A DNA stretch of 64,000 nt from Sphagnum magellanicum (GCA_021904315.1 CM038912.1:21153501-21217500); one strand, 5' to 3'. Shown: positions 1 to 11,643, numbered from the stretch's first letter. Notes: generated from the letters alone by a model not told the origin. Numbers and translations are program-made.

Positions 1-673
1 TGGTTGGGAACTTTTGACAGCAGGCCTCTACTGAGCTCAATAGCTGCAAAATAATCGCTTATTGTATATAAAACGTCCTTCACATTTCCTATTGTAACGT
101 GTTCAAGACCTTACAAAAAGCCTGTAAGATCATGTACAGCCTAGTGGTGACTTTAGAAAATTCGCAGTCTGTGTATTATGCAATCTTAGTGATATGATTA
201 TCCCCAATATACACTAACCAACAGTCAATGGGTTTCCACTTAAAAGGAGGCTGTGCATTAATTTGACAGATTTTTTCTTGTTTCAACTGAAAAATTGGTA
301 ATTTTTTGCAAATTCTCTGTTTTTCTAGTGTAAGGTCAACTAAATTTGCTAGATTTTCGGACAAATTCGCCAAATTTTCGATATCAAAACCTAGAATGAT
401 GAGTCCATTGAGAAGAGATTTTTCCAATGGGTGTTAGTGATCACCATGCTTTAAAGCCTCACTGGTACTATTTTGGGCTTGCCTTGGGCCCCTGTCAATA
501 ACCATGTCAACAGTCATGGAGGCCAAATAACTCTTTTCTGCAGGTTGAAACAGGATGAAGATCGGGATATTGAGAACATAATACCCAATCAGTATGCCCC
601 CACAATTTGTACAAGGAAATAGAGGGAACACCATATTGCTCATTTGATATTACGGTTTGGGTTTATCTTGCAG
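1..673 (+). other. Partial second intron of membrane-protein gene family copy A
   Basis: This stretch aligns by eye with the second introns of copies B (from about 20,235) and D (from about 46,520): the same phrase about a 'ggcctctactgag' core, the same run around 'ttcaagaccttacaaaa', and the same sequence leading to the exon-3 acceptor. It ends at a TTGCAG acceptor at 668-673. The upstream exons of this copy lie outside the window. Open frames read on the minus strand here are also present in copies B and D, where they are broken differently, so I treat them as non-coding. Confidence 0.65.
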
Positions 674-823
674 GCATTCCAGGAGCAATGGAAATTCTGA
701 ACTGCATTGAAGGCTCACGAAAATGTCCCAACGAGTGTTGTCAGCTCAGATAATGATACTGTGGTCCCTGACTCTACTAACATGGTGGTGATTGAGATGG
801 CATCCCTTGCACTTCCCGCCTGA
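674..823 (+). pseudogene. Exon 3 of membrane-protein family, copy A (frameshifted)
   Basis: Homologue of the last coding exon of copies B and D. It begins after a CAG acceptor with the codons for IPGAMEILNCIEGS and ends with the family's C-terminal motif (MVVIEM.SLALPA) and a TGA at 821-823. Between them, two bases are missing relative to the intact copies (around 717-720, 'tcacgaaaatg' against 'tcactggaaaatg'). The frame therefore runs into a TAA about 35 nucleotides later, while the last half of the exon stays readable in another frame. What is seen is one frameshift. That this copy is dead is inferred, because exons 1-2 are outside the window. Confidence 0.7.
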
Positions 824-1999
824 CCTCAGCAGGAGCTCTGTTGTTATCACAAGAATATGTGTGTTTGGAAAACATATAGCCCGTACCCCAATGGCTATGA
901 GTTACAACTACCTTGCAAGATGTGTCCAATTCATATATAGGTTGTGCTAGATTCCTGATATATAAAAGTGAACTCCTAGCGTAATAGGCTCTTTTTGTGA
1001 ATAGGTTGTTTAAAGTGTTGGGAATGTGTGGGGGCTTCTTAGTTGTTCAAGGGGAAAAAATTGGGGAACAATGTTGTGTGGCCATTATTGGTTGGAGGGA
1101 GATCCTACCTTATTGGAGGCAGCATTAGCCTTAGCAAGGGTGAACTCAGGGCTTCTTGATCATGCTTGATTGGCAAACCTTATCTTATTTCCTGTATTTT
1201 GTTTGAATTGTGTAATTGGTTGTGAGTATGTTGTTCCCCTTACTTAATCCCGCAACTTTGGATGATTGTGTCCCATGTGAAAGGCTGTTTTGAATATGTT
1301 TTGAAAACCTTAGGTTATTTTCTTTAATTTGCTTTGACTTGTGTAATTGGTTGTGAGTTTGTTGTTTCCCTCAATTGATCCCACAACTCTGGATGATTAT
1401 GTCCCATTGAAATTTGAACATGTATTTGAATCACCTTTGTCCATAAGGTAGCCTATATGACTTGAAACCAAGCTTGTCCATCCTTCCCTCCAAGAGGAGC
1501 AATAATATTTGATTGATTGACCATGCCACTTTAAATAAAGAAGTAAAAATTGAAGTAGGAAGAAAGGTTTTCTACCAATTTTTATTGAAATGAAAGAAAA
1601 GTAAATATCCAAAATTGCAGAAATACACCTTGTGACTTACATTCTACATCAGGATCAAGGTTTCTTTTTCCATTTTGTGGTATTAAAAATTTGGTTAATT
1701 TTCTCAAAAAAATTCAAACTTTCAACTAGAAAAACATTTTTTTTCCCAAAAAATCCCTTCTTTTTGTCCAAAAAAGCAACCAAAACTCTGGTCAGGATGT
1801 AAATCACAATTGTCACAGCCATCCAGACTTGCATGCCCATGCACCCTACTGATTGCCTCTTGTCATTAACTAGTGTGAAGCAAAGACATCCAGTTCTGGT
1901 AAAAGTATCAAGCTCTGGGTTGGGATATATACATAGTAATTTCTCAAACTTGCTCTAAATTCAGTAACTGTTGGATGGATGTTGAGAAAAATACTGTGA
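824..1999 (+). repeat. 3' flank of unit A, with two ~130-bp tandem repeats
   Basis: Sequence following the stop codon is shared with copies B (21,037-21,955) and D (47,378-48,403). It contains two tandem repeats of about 131 bp (from about 1,211 and 1,342; landmark 'tgtaattggttgtgag', followed by 'gatgattgtgtccca'). The match to unit D is nearly letter for letter from about 1,200 to 1,999, where unit D is interrupted by the 15-kb transposon block. A minus-strand 71-codon frame (1,397-1,612) is kept in D almost unchanged. That simply reflects the young duplication, and it is absent from B. Confidence 0.7.
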
Positions 2000-3060
2000 A
2001 GGACAGAGACCTCCACTATGATCAAAACATGGAGAAATTTTGAAGGTATCCATAAAATACCCCAAACTGGGGGTTCTGGTTCTCAGTTTTTCCCAAACTG
2101 GGAACAAGATGAAAAAAACTATGATGAAAATAGTACACAAGAACAAAAGAGGAGACCAAACTAGATTTCCCACCTAAATCGATCCTTATAGGAGTTTCAC
2201 CCCTAGTTCTGGATTTACCTTACCTGCACCTTCACCCTGTACATATTCTTCATTAATCAAGTTCTCTCAGAATAATATCCCACAAAATGTTATGAACTGA
2301 TTATTCCCAGTGCCCTTAAACAGTACCCAGTTGCAGTCACTTTATGGCTACACTCAAATTGGGGATGCAACAGGGATTACAGGGTCAAACTAGGGCTCAA
2401 AGACAGGGTGACTTTAAAGAAAAACTGTGACATTGAAACCAAAATTTGAGAAATTGAGTTGTTTTGGGCTTCACCTGTACACCTATCTATCCAGGAAGGA
2501 AAGTTGTTTTGTTTTGTAGTTATGAGATCCACCAAACCGGGATGCTTCAAATCATGCTCTTGCTATCTTTGGAAAGCTCTCAACGAGGAGGGGTGCATGG
2601 GCTTGGTTCCATGACGTTTCTACTTGCTGTTGAAAAATTCTTGAATATTGAATGGTTTCTTCACTGAAAATTAAATTATGTTGTAGCTGAAAATTTCAGA
2701 GGAATTGGAATGTTGGTGTTGTTGGAAAGATCTTGATGAGCACGCTTTAATGGAATTTATTTGGTAAGATTTGGATTCAGAATGTGGGAGATATTGATTT
2801 TTAATGATTTCTGCCACTGAAAATTCAAATAAATCCCAAAGAACCAGGTTTTGGAAGGGAAAATCAGTTGAGGATGCAGTAACACTTGGGTCAACGGCAC
2901 AGGCCACACTAGTATAACATGAAAGAGGACTTTGGGATGTCAGTAAAAATATGAAAGAACCATAGACAAATGTATTCACAGATAACAAGAACATTCCAAT
3001 GGAACAGAAAGATGAAAACAGCAGCAATAGCCTACGCCTATTTCTCACTTATTTTTGGAG
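2000..3060 (+). repeat. Dispersed repeat segment (copies at 22.55, 37.6 and 63.45 kb)
   Basis: This segment recurs at 63,449-64,000 (very close match, running off the window), at 37,625-38,020 (diverged, with an internal deletion of roughly 400 bp) and in part at 22,550-22,920. Landmarks are 'ccactatgatcaaaacatgg', 'cctgcaccttcaccctgtac' and 'acatgaaagaggac'. No protein of a known family is visible. Short frames on either strand are not preserved between the copies. Confidence 0.6.
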
Positions 3061-3379
3061 GAACCGTGTGTAAAGAGTTACTGCAATGTCCCAAAAAAGG
3101 CTGCTGGTGAAGGACTTTCCAAGCACATCATGTTCATCACAACACCAAATATGGCTGGCTGTATTGAAATAAATTGTGGCAGACATCTTAGTGAGTTTCT
3201 TCAAAATACATGAAGACACAATTCAACCTCAAGTTTAAGAAACTCCATCACAAACCTTTGCTTCATTTGTCTGGCTGATAGCCTGGTACATGTTTCACAG
3301 CTCCTATGAAAGTAATGGGTGTTGGGGTTTTATTCCAGCGATTTTTCAGGCATTCTGGAATTAAAGTGGCAGTCACAAG
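3061..3379. other. Unassigned spacer
   Basis: No gene, terminal repeat or recognisable domain is visible in this stretch. Confidence 0.4.
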
Positions 3380-3735
3380 TGCGGCAGGCCCAGGGCCACA
3401 GTGAATCAGCACACACCAGTGGATGAACCTCAACCCAGTCAATATTTTGTTTCACCTTGATAACCAATCCTGTGAGAAATAGGTCCCATATATAGGTACA
3501 TAGGTAGGAAAACTTGTAGGTAGCTAGATGGTTAATACATAGGTAAGGGCTGCTTTTACTACCTACTAACAACCTGCCGCTTGTGGGTTGTTAGTAGGTA
3601 GGTAGTAAAAATAAGCAACTGCGCCAATCACCAGGATTCACTACATAACTGGAACCCAACAGAAAACTGTTTCTTGACCACTTACCATCCATCCTTCATG
3701 GTCCTCTGCTGGATGCTGGTTCATTGTGGCCTGCA
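3380..3735 (+). repeat. GTAGG-type repeat with hairpin (three copies in window)
   Basis: Related to two tandem copies at about 42,130-42,600 and 42,600-43,020. Shared order: 'ggatgaacctcaa', 'ttcaccttg.taaccaat', a 'taggtagg' tract, then a hairpin, then 'cttgaccacttaccatcc'. The hairpin (about 3,552-3,608) pairs 'ttttactacctactaacaac' with 'ttgttagtaggtaggtagtaaaa'. All three copies keep the stem while the loop sequence differs. Confidence 0.65.
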
Positions 3736-4567
3736 GGCCGGGTGTTGCTGTACAAACCTGTAAGTCTTCCTCGGGACTCTCGAGATTTCATTTTTTCTTT
3801 GGAGATGTCGTGCAAGTAAAACCTCTTCACTGCGGATGTCAAATTGTTGTCGAGCTCAGCCAGATAAAAAACACTAGAAACCTCACTGGCGATTCAATTT
3901 GAGAGAGAGAGAAAGAGATATCGTGCGACGAATTGCATAGTTTTTGGGGCACAGAATTGCCGGATGGGTCCATAGCCAACCTGCAGAAACTTTCTACACG
4001 CATTTCCAATAGAAGATTTATTACAAGGCAATGCCATCCCTGAAGGAGAAAGTGACTTCTGTCTTTGGATTATGGATAGACTGCTCGGTGCGGACGGATT
4101 ACAGCATAATTTGTGCCACAATTTCTTCTGACTTTTGTGTTTTGTGTATGTTGTGTACAAAGGTTCTCTTGTACTTGTAGAACAAGCAAATTGCAGCAAG
4201 GATGAAAGCTCTTTTAGCTCTTTCACCCAGAAATCAAAGTTCAGAATGATTGTAGGTTGAATGGATTTTCTTGGCAGGAACCGACTATGCCTGTGAGTTG
4301 CTTGTTTGCTTTCTATTGGAAGTGCACAAGTATGCCTTCACATTGGTGCATTAGCTGGATCTAATGAGTGAGGGACAGGATTTGTTGCAGCTGAAAACAA
4401 GATTGTCCTCATACATATAGGTGAGGAAGGGCTAATTTGCAGAAGGTACACACTACAAACCTTTGATGTAATCTTTTGTTGCAACAAAGTGATGAAATGA
4501 TGTCTGGAGCTGCATTTCCAGTGCATTTGATTCAGATGAAATTGTTTTTATATGTTTTCCTTGGTAG
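3736..4567. other. Region upstream of the callose synthase fragment
   Basis: Low-copy-looking sequence of mixed composition lying directly 5' of the first recognisable callose synthase exon. It might hold decayed upstream exons, but I found no convincing match to the N-terminal part of the family. Short frames on both strands (for example 3,894-4,226 minus) resemble nothing I know. Confidence 0.35.
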
Positions 4568-7500
4568 AAAAAGTGTGTGCAAAGAGAAGGAAAGAAGCTT
4601 GACCAAACAGACAACATTCAAGTCATCTATGACTATGACAAGAAGTACCGGGAGAGGCTTGATATTGCAAATCTTGAGGAAGAGGAGGAGAGGTAGTGGC
4701 AACAAGACAATACTTCTTCTGGTGGCATGCCAAAATTGTATTATAGTTATTTTTTGTCATCTTTGTCTTCCTCTTCTTCTTTCAGTCTGTTTCTGGTTTC
4801 TCCTCCTATTTGGCTCGTCAGCCTCAGACTACAGTTTGTTGTCATTGTTGCTGGCATGGCATTTTTTTCTGAATCCATAAATCAATTGAACAAAATGTCT
4901 TGTTGGCATCTGCTTTTTCATAGAGAAGTGTTTTGATGTTGTAGACAAGAGTGGAGATCAGAGAGGCTGATTAGAGCACACGAGATCTCCAAAATGCTTC
5001 AAGATGTCATTCCGACTCTTTGGAGTGATGCTAATTCTGCTGAGGTTGCTAAGCTTGGTTTGGCTTTTGTAAGTTGATCTATGACTATATAGCTCCCAAG
5101 TGCCATCCAGCAGATTCAAGATGAAGATTGAGGAAGAGACTATGAAAAAAACATGTTGATCTTCATTGTGTGACTTTGGCGTACAAGATTTAGCATTTAT
5201 GGTTTTGCATTGTGGAATCCTCTGTAAGAGTGCAGGATTTTGGATGTGCGGGTATGTGGGGTGTGTTTTTTGTGTCTTAGCAGCAACATGGGTCTGAAGC
5301 GGAAATTATTGTTTTAACCGGGGAAGGAGATATTTGAGGAAGATGCGAAGAAGATCAGGAAGCACTAAGCTTACAACATCTTGCCAATGGAGGAAGATGG
5401 CGTCTCCAATCCTTTCAATTATTTTTCTAGTTGAGGTAGCAACTCTTCAATCTTGCAGTATCCATTTTCTTGCAAGATCTGTAGCTACACTTTTTAAAAA
5501 ATGAACCAAGGTGGTGGACTTGTTGTGAAGTTTTTTTTTTTTGGCAAGAAGCATCTGCATACATGTTTCCATGATGATGAGGACTGATTGGGATCTTTGG
5601 ATTGTTGTGAATAGGTGATAGGTGCCACGAAAGACTTACTATATACCGAAGGCTCACCAAGGTTTCCATATGACTATATCATGCTTGAGAACAGGAACTT
5701 GGATGTCTTTGATTTCCCACATTACGTGTTCTGTTTTCAGGTACAAATGTTTCCACTAAACTGGGATTGACATAGTAGCAATTAGCAACAACGTTGTCTA
5801 CCAAAGTGGTATTTTTCAATATAAGATGGTTTTGAATATCAGGTATTTAGCTACTGGGGCACATGTGATCTGCTTCTTTGTGAATGTATTTGTAGAATAA
5901 GAGGGTTTAAGGTTTTGGGATCATTGCTATGCTATGATGTTCTGCTCCTTTGAGGAGGTTGTGACTATTTTGAACTCCAATGCTGAAGGCTCTTAGAATG
6001 AAGGTCATATACTTGCACACATAGATTGAGGAATTATATTTTGAGCAGCACCAAACTCGTCAAGCTCAATCTGTATATTTTGTTATGTCCATAGAGAGCC
6101 AATGTGGCAAATTGGCAAGAACATCTCATCTCACTATTGGCAAGTTCACAATCACGCAAGGGTGTACTCCATGATGGTGGGTGCATAGAGGTTCTTTGGC
6201 TTGTTGGGTTTTTTCATCCAGAGACTTTTTCTTGCTAATTTTGTGGTGATTTTGCCAAAAGGCAGAGCATTGAAGTTGCAGGTTATAGCAGTGTTGTTGC
6301 CATATGGTGACGTATATACATTTGTAGATGGAATTTGTTCAAGATGTCTTTCATTTTGTTTATTCTTCAGGAGCTAATGTCTTGGCAGTTAAGGTGCCTG
6401 TGAGATTGAAGCAAGTTTTGTGATTTGGATTTTGGGTTGTTGCTGTCGATGAGCTGTTAATGTTGATGATGGCTGTGAACAGGTTCTTGGAAATTACATG
6501 TGGTGGAGTGACTTTGTGTTGAAGGAGCCCAAGCCTAAGAAGACCTAATACATTAATATCTCCTCCCCTCCCATTGCACTCAGTCTTGTTGTGTTAGTTT
6601 TGATTTTGCTAGAACCAACTAAATGGTGAACCTTCTAAAGTGTTGTTGTTTTGGGGAGTTCTTGGCAATCTCTGTGAGATATATTACCTTCTCCCTTGAG
6701 AGCTAATTGTATAAACCTACATGAAGACTAGGAAGTTGGCAGAGCTATTGTAGACTGCTTACAGCCCAAGACATTTAACACTACAGTTGGGGTTTTTCTG
6801 ATCGTCAGTTTTTTGGAAGGTGCAGGGATGCGCACGGCAAGAAAAGATTTATTTGATTGCTCTGCATCCTTTAACATGGGGAGAGGCAGCAAATCTTCAG
6901 TTCATGCCAGAGTGCTTGAGTTACATCTTCCACCACATAAGCCTTCTTCTCATGTTATTTTGCATGTGAAGATCTTGGCTGCATGAGTGTGAAAAAAACC
7001 ATAGCAGGAATTTTATTAGCATCATGCAAATGTTGTCTGTCTTATGTATCTTCTGTTGCCTGGAATTGTATCCCAAAGAACATTTGACATGAGTCTCTAG
7101 ACCAAAAATAATTCTCAGAACTATCTCAGTTTTTTAGACGCAAAGCCCATCCTGAATGTTTCTGTAGTGCAGTCTGCTAGAAGAATATGCTAGACTCCTA
7201 TATCATATGAGTGGTTTCTGTCCTCTGGTGTCACTGGGAAATAACAACACATTGACACAGTTAGAAATGATTCCTGGAATCTATGGTTCTTTGTGTTTGA
7301 TTGACTATACTTTTTTTCAGGGATGACCAACCTTCACATTGACCCTTATTGTTGTTGGTATTTTGTTTTGTTGGTTGTCCATGGACAATAGATGGCACAT
7401 GATACATTTGAGTTGTTATGGAAAGAGGAGGTGGAGTGATCTTCACAGACAGCCAAGCCAAGTGAAGATGGCAGCAGAGAATTATGTTTCTTGGAGTAGG

Positions 7501-8085
7501 TTATCACCCCTGTATATCAGATTGTGGCCACAGAGAGCTTTGGTTTCACATTCCTCATAATGCATCGCAGCTCTAGGATGCTTTTTTTTCACTTGTTTAT
7601 GCTCATCATCAACATGCAGTGCAAGGTTTTTGTCTGTGTTGCATGTCGGGGTGACTGCACTGTGAGCTGATTATGCATTCCTTATTACTTTGTGGTAGGA
7701 AATGAGCTGCATGGTTTTGGTTGGGCTTTGCAGGAGGCTCATAACAATGGGAATGGTGTCACGTCACATTCAGCATGGCGGAATATGACGATTTCAATGA
7801 GTTCTTCTGGTGCTCATCCTCTTTCCATGATTCTTCAACCAAATGTTGGTAGTTCAAGATACATGTGACTAGCACTTCTGGCCTGACTGCTTCTTACTGA
7901 AAACTTTCAAGAACGTAAACCTAGTTTTGGTAGGCCCAGAGTTCCATGTGGTCTGACAGACATTTTTATGATCTCATGTTTTGTGTTGTCTGTTTGCAGG
8001 CAAGTTGATTGCTTTGACCATTTCTCATGGCCATGGAAGGAGGATGCTGCTTTCTTCATGAAGCCTAAGAAACGAAGCTATGATG
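4568..8085 (+). pseudogene. Callose synthase (glucan synthase-like) N-terminal fragment, pseudogene
   Basis: Callose synthases are plasma-membrane 1,3-beta-glucan synthases of about 1,900 residues. Here only part of the N-terminal cytosolic region is seen, as a series of exons in family order with introns: 4568-4692 (KREG-like start, YDYDKKYRERL), 4945-5068, 5615-5740 (PRFPYDY, LDVFDFPHYVFCFQ), 6095-6180 (ANVANWQEHLISLLASSQSR), 6483-6547, 6826-6936 (LTWGEAANLQFMPECLSYIF, the family hallmark), about 7455-7550, 7734-7815 (HSAWRN, then DDFNEFFW after a lost base) and 8000-8085 (SWPWK, AAFFMKPKK). Most boundaries have GT/AG. Defects: an in-frame TAG at 7497-7499, a 1-base deletion near 7783, and no transmembrane or catalytic domain downstream. 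Exon borders are estimates. The family call is firm; loss of function is inferred. Confidence 0.85.
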
Positions 8086-8511
8086 GTAATGACAAAGCAT
8101 TGAGCATCATCCCCTAATTACTTGTCTTTCTGTTCATGATCCATTGTTGTTCTTTGCATGCTGAAGTATATTGCTTAATCATCTGTGCTATAGTTTCAAG
8201 GATTCCTTCTAGTTGTTTATGACATTGCATTGATTCTTACATGCAACATGCTCCATATCACTCAAATACAATGTCACCAGTAAACCTTGAACCTCAAAAT
8301 CCTCCCCGTGTATTGACAGACAATCCAGTCTGTAGCATATCCACCATCCAACCCCATTAGGCCAACTCTGCACACAAGTGCCCTGGAAACATTCCTGAGA
8401 ACTTGGAGAGTATCATAAGAGATTTAGAACATCTGTTGGTTGCACAAAATCCACACAACAGCAAGGACTCTCTCTTGCAAAGAAACTAACAAAAAAACAT
8501 AGGAGACATAC
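8086..8511. other. Junction between two truncated gene fragments
   Basis: Both converging gene fragments stop here. The callose synthase exons end at a GT donor at 8086. The adenylosuccinate synthetase fragment ends at a GTATGT donor (minus strand, 8511-8506). No following exon of either gene was found in between. Confidence 0.45.
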
Positions 8512-9893
8512 CACACCAATAATGTCACCAAGGCGTTTGGGAGAAATGCCAAGGCCTGTGCAGATTTTCCACCAACTGAAGGATTCGATGATGTGACAAA
8601 CGGATACGTCCCAAAATCAACATCCAGCATGGTAGCCTGCCCACCCTCAATGAGGATGTGCATGCCTACAGTGTATGCATTGGAAATATACTGCACAGTG
8701 TCTGCAATGTAGGCTCTAATCTCTTGGCAAACTTCTTATAGTCCTCCACCTCTGCATCCAAAACTGAGTCATTGTACTCAAAGTCCTTGAATCGGTTAGC
8801 AGCATCGTTGAAGAGGATCTCCAACTTGCTCGAGAATGTGTCCATATGACAGAGGTCACCAAGACGTAAGCCATTACGGATTGCTTTGCTAGCATAGCAG
8901 GGACCAATTCCATGCTTTGTGGTCCCAACCATGTCACCTCCAAGCTCTGCCTCCTGCAATCTGTCCACACTCTGATGCAAATCAAACAGCAAGTGTGCCT
9001 GGTTTGACACAAAAAGTCTGGCTGTGCACAATACACCTTGTGCCTCCAGACCATCAATCTCTTTGAAGAAACCTGGGAGATGGACCACTACTCCATTGCC
9101 AACCACCCATATAGCTTGCGTATTCAGTATCCCCCATGGCACCAAATGAAGTGCAAACTTCACACCATCATTATAGATTGTGTGGCCAGCATTTGCGCCT
9201 CCCTGACAAAACAGGGATTCCGGTGTCCAAACAAAGAAAAGGGATTCTTAGGACCATGCTCCCAGGTACACATTCCATGATGTTCGGACATGTATCTTCC
9301 ATCGCCTCTTCTCTGCACTAATGCAGAGAACTTCTCTGCACCAATGCAGAGAAGCCGCAAAGGTATGAACTAGGTCAATTCCAACTGAGAGCAGGAGGAG
9401 GAGAACGAAAAAGAAAGCAAAAAATAGAGGCTTAAAGGGAAACCTGGCAGCGAGCAACGATGTCATAGCGTTGTGCTAGGATGTCAACGAGCTTGCCTTT
9501 TCCTTCATCACCCCACTGCGTCCCTAGCGCCGCACGCACCTGCCTCAACGCCTTGAACGGATCTTCCCCGTCGCTGCTCCCGTCCTTGTCCTATTTCTTC
9601 ACCTTCCCCACCTCCCGATGCGTCACCTGCGCCTGACTCCTCACCCCGCCGCTCTGCTTCCCACTTCCCACAGCCGAAGCTCTAGACGTGGAGGAAACCA
9701 CGAATTCCCGCCGCCGTCGGTGGAATTCCGACTGCTTGAGCGCGAGCTTGGAAGAAGCCACAAAGCCAGAGGAATAGGAACCGCAAGAAGAAGAAGAGGA
9801 GGAGGAGGAGTTTCTTGGTGTAAAAGGAGCATGGCAAGAATGGGCGGAGAAGACGAAACTATGGACCTCCATAGCCACTGCTGCCGTTGCCAT
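8512..9893 (-). pseudogene. PURA: Adenylosuccinate synthetase, plastid type, truncated pseudogene
   Basis: Adenylosuccinate synthetase makes adenylosuccinate from IMP, aspartate and GTP in AMP synthesis; in plants it is plastid-targeted. Exon 1 (9893-9444) starts with a Ser-rich transit-peptide-like leader and reaches the GTP-binding signature [18 protein letters not shown], then YDIVARCQ and a GT donor. After a 241-bp intron, exon 2 (9202-8512) gives [39 protein letters not shown] and [20 protein letters not shown]. Splice phase is kept at CQ/GGANAG. Three lesions are visible: an in-frame TAG at 9591-9593 between leader and enzyme, a 1-base deletion near 8711 after RLEP, and another indel near 8573 after NPSVGG, beyond which [18 protein letters not shown] reads in a new frame. 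The C-terminal third or more is missing. The identity is firm, and it is clearly non-functional as read. Confidence 0.92.
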
Positions 9894-10074
9894 ACCGTGA
9901 CTGTGCGACGGACGTCTAGTTCACACGCCTGTGGGGGAGAGGCAGAAGTGCACACTTTGTCGCAGGCGAAGAGGAAGAAGAGCAAGAAGAAAGGGGCAAA
10001 AGGATAGCGCCAACGCTTTCGAGTCTCGACGTCTCGTCTTCTCGCACAAACCCTACTTACCAGTGTCTTTTTTA
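9894..10074 (-). other. Upstream region of the adenylosuccinate synthetase pseudogene
   Basis: A comparatively GC-rich stretch 5' of the pseudogene start, unlike the AT-rich DNA beyond it. It probably carries the former leader or promoter. No TATA box is convincing. Frames read through it on both strands are shadows of low-complexity codons. Confidence 0.35.
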
Positions 10075-10680
10075 GGAATTTTTGTTTGTAGCCAAATTGG
10101 ATATTGTCCATAGGAAGATGTAGAGAAAGTGGCGATCATCCCTAGGAAGTTTTAGCCAAATCTGGCTACAAACCAAATATGAATTACAAATCTCTAATCA
10201 TCCATCTAAATTTTAGGCTATTCAATAATGCTAGCCAATTTGCATGCATCCGATGATTTTTACCCTTTTTTTCTTCTCATTTCTGGCTACTGAGAACCTC
10301 CAAAATCGCCTTTTTTTCGAAATTTTCAATTTCGCTTTTTCACGACATTTCGCCAGTAAAAAAATGACTGAGTTCCCTACCTACTAGATTCCTTTTTACG
10401 ATTTTTTTGTTAGCCAAATTGGCTTCATCCATCCATAGGAAGATGTAGAAAAAGGGGGGATCATACATAGGAAGATTTAGCCAAATACGACTATAAACCA
10501 CATACGAAGTAAAAATCTTTAATCCTGAAAACCAAGTGCAGAAATCTGGCGATTTTTACTATTTTTTATCACTTCTGCCGATTAACAACTTCCAAAATTT
10601 TTTAAAATTCCGATTTTTTTCATTTCATTTCGCTTTTTGGCGAAATTTGGCCAATAAAACAAAAAGGCTGCTACCTAGTT
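10075..10680. repeat. Degenerate tandem duplication (~325-bp unit)
   Basis: Two diverged direct copies start at about 10,085 and 10,410. Each has a 'tagccaaattgg' start, 'cataggaagatgtagaaa', a 'tttagccaaat' core and ends near 'cgaaattt'. The same module, with the palindrome TAGCCAAATTTGGCTA or a variant, occurs in intron 2 of copies B, C and D. Confidence 0.55.
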
Positions 10681-10985
10681 CGCAGCCAACGAGACCAATG
10701 GATGCGAAAGTGTGACCTCTAGATGAAAACATGATAACTCTGGATGTGAAAGTGTGAACTCTGGGTGGGAACGTTTGAACTCTTGGTGACAACGTGTGTG
10801 ATCTAATGCGAACGTCTGAAATCTAGATGTGACCGTGTGAATGCTCGATATGAACGTGAGACCGCCGTTTGAGAACGAATGAGTGTGGGACGTGAACAGG
10901 AGAACGCTCGAGATGAACGTGAGAATGCAGTTTGAGAACGTGTGAACGCAAGAGCTGATTTTTAGAGTGTAAGTTGTCATCGTGT
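10681..10985. repeat. Short degenerate tandem repeats ('gatgtgaacgtgtgaac' theme)
   Basis: About 300 bases made of imperfect repeats of roughly 24 bp around 'gaacgtgtgaac' and 'ctggatgtgaa'. The minus-strand frames of 61 and 101 codons here are by-products of the repeat. Confidence 0.6.
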
Positions 10986-11029
10986 GGTGTTGCCAAATTT
11001 CGGTTCAAGAAATTAGGAATTATCGTTAG

Positions 11030-11600
11030 TTTCTTTTTCTTTTCCCTTGGTTGGTTTTGCAGTTGGTCTCTGTGTTTTTGCCAAACAAACTGAGGATTTT
11101 TGTGGTACCTACAAAGAAAGGAAATTTTTACGCAGTTGGTTATTTTCTTTTATTATTTATATTTCTTGCCAAAAGAAATACGGATTTTAGGTCATATTTT
11201 CTTGGGTGGTCTTAGAGTTGGTCACCTTGTTTTTGCCAAACAAACTCAGGAGCTTTTTGGTAGCAAGAAAGAAATAGGGATTTTAGGTTCATTTTTGCTT
11301 GGGTTTCTTTGGTTAGTTTTTAGTTTTTCCAAAAGAAAAAATCAGGATTTTTTGCTCGCAAGAAATAGGGATTTTATTTCATTTTTTCTTGGGGTTTTTT
11401 GGCAATTTTCTTTTTTTGGTGCCAAAGAAAAGCCAGGATTTATGGTAACAGGAAATAGGGATATAACTTCATTTTTCCATGAGTTTTGCAGTTGGTTTAG
11501 ATTTTTCTGCAGTTGGTTACTCTCTTTGTGCTGCATATTTTTTGCATGGCAAGAAAAACGGGATTTACTGTCATTTTTTCTATAATTTTTTTTTACTGTT
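11030..11600 (+). repeat. ~115-120-bp degenerate tandem array, part 1
   Basis: About five imperfect units with the order 'gcagttggt', 'tttttgccaaacaaactcag', 'ggtagcaagaaatagggat' and 'ttcattttttcttggg'. The unit length happens to keep a frame open, giving a 161-codon Phe/Leu-rich reading (11,100-11,585). I regard that as an artefact. A second stretch of the same array lies at 12,240-12,560. Confidence 0.65.
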
Positions 11601-11618
11601 GGTTATTTTCTTTTGAAC

Positions 11619-11643
11619 TCCTCTCTCTCTCTCTCTCTCTCTC
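11619..11643 (+). repeat. (CT)n microsatellite
   Basis: About twelve CT dinucleotides in a row, seen directly. Confidence 0.9.

Noticed and set aside
1397..1612. 71-codon minus-strand frame conserved in units A and D
   Set aside because: Conservation reflects the young duplication of the flank. The corresponding region of unit B does not keep the frame.
8716..9057. 113-codon minus-strand frame overlapping the adenylosuccinate synthetase exon
   Set aside because: It is an alternative frame of an exon whose correct frame matches the enzyme.
9618..10113. Several 60-156-codon frames on both strands around the pseudogene start
   Set aside because: These are shadows of the GC-rich, Ser/Arg-biased transit-peptide region and its complement.
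11100..11585. 161-codon plus-strand open frame, Phe/Leu-rich
   Set aside because: It runs through a degenerate tandem array whose period keeps the frame open. There is no start context, domain or second conserved copy.
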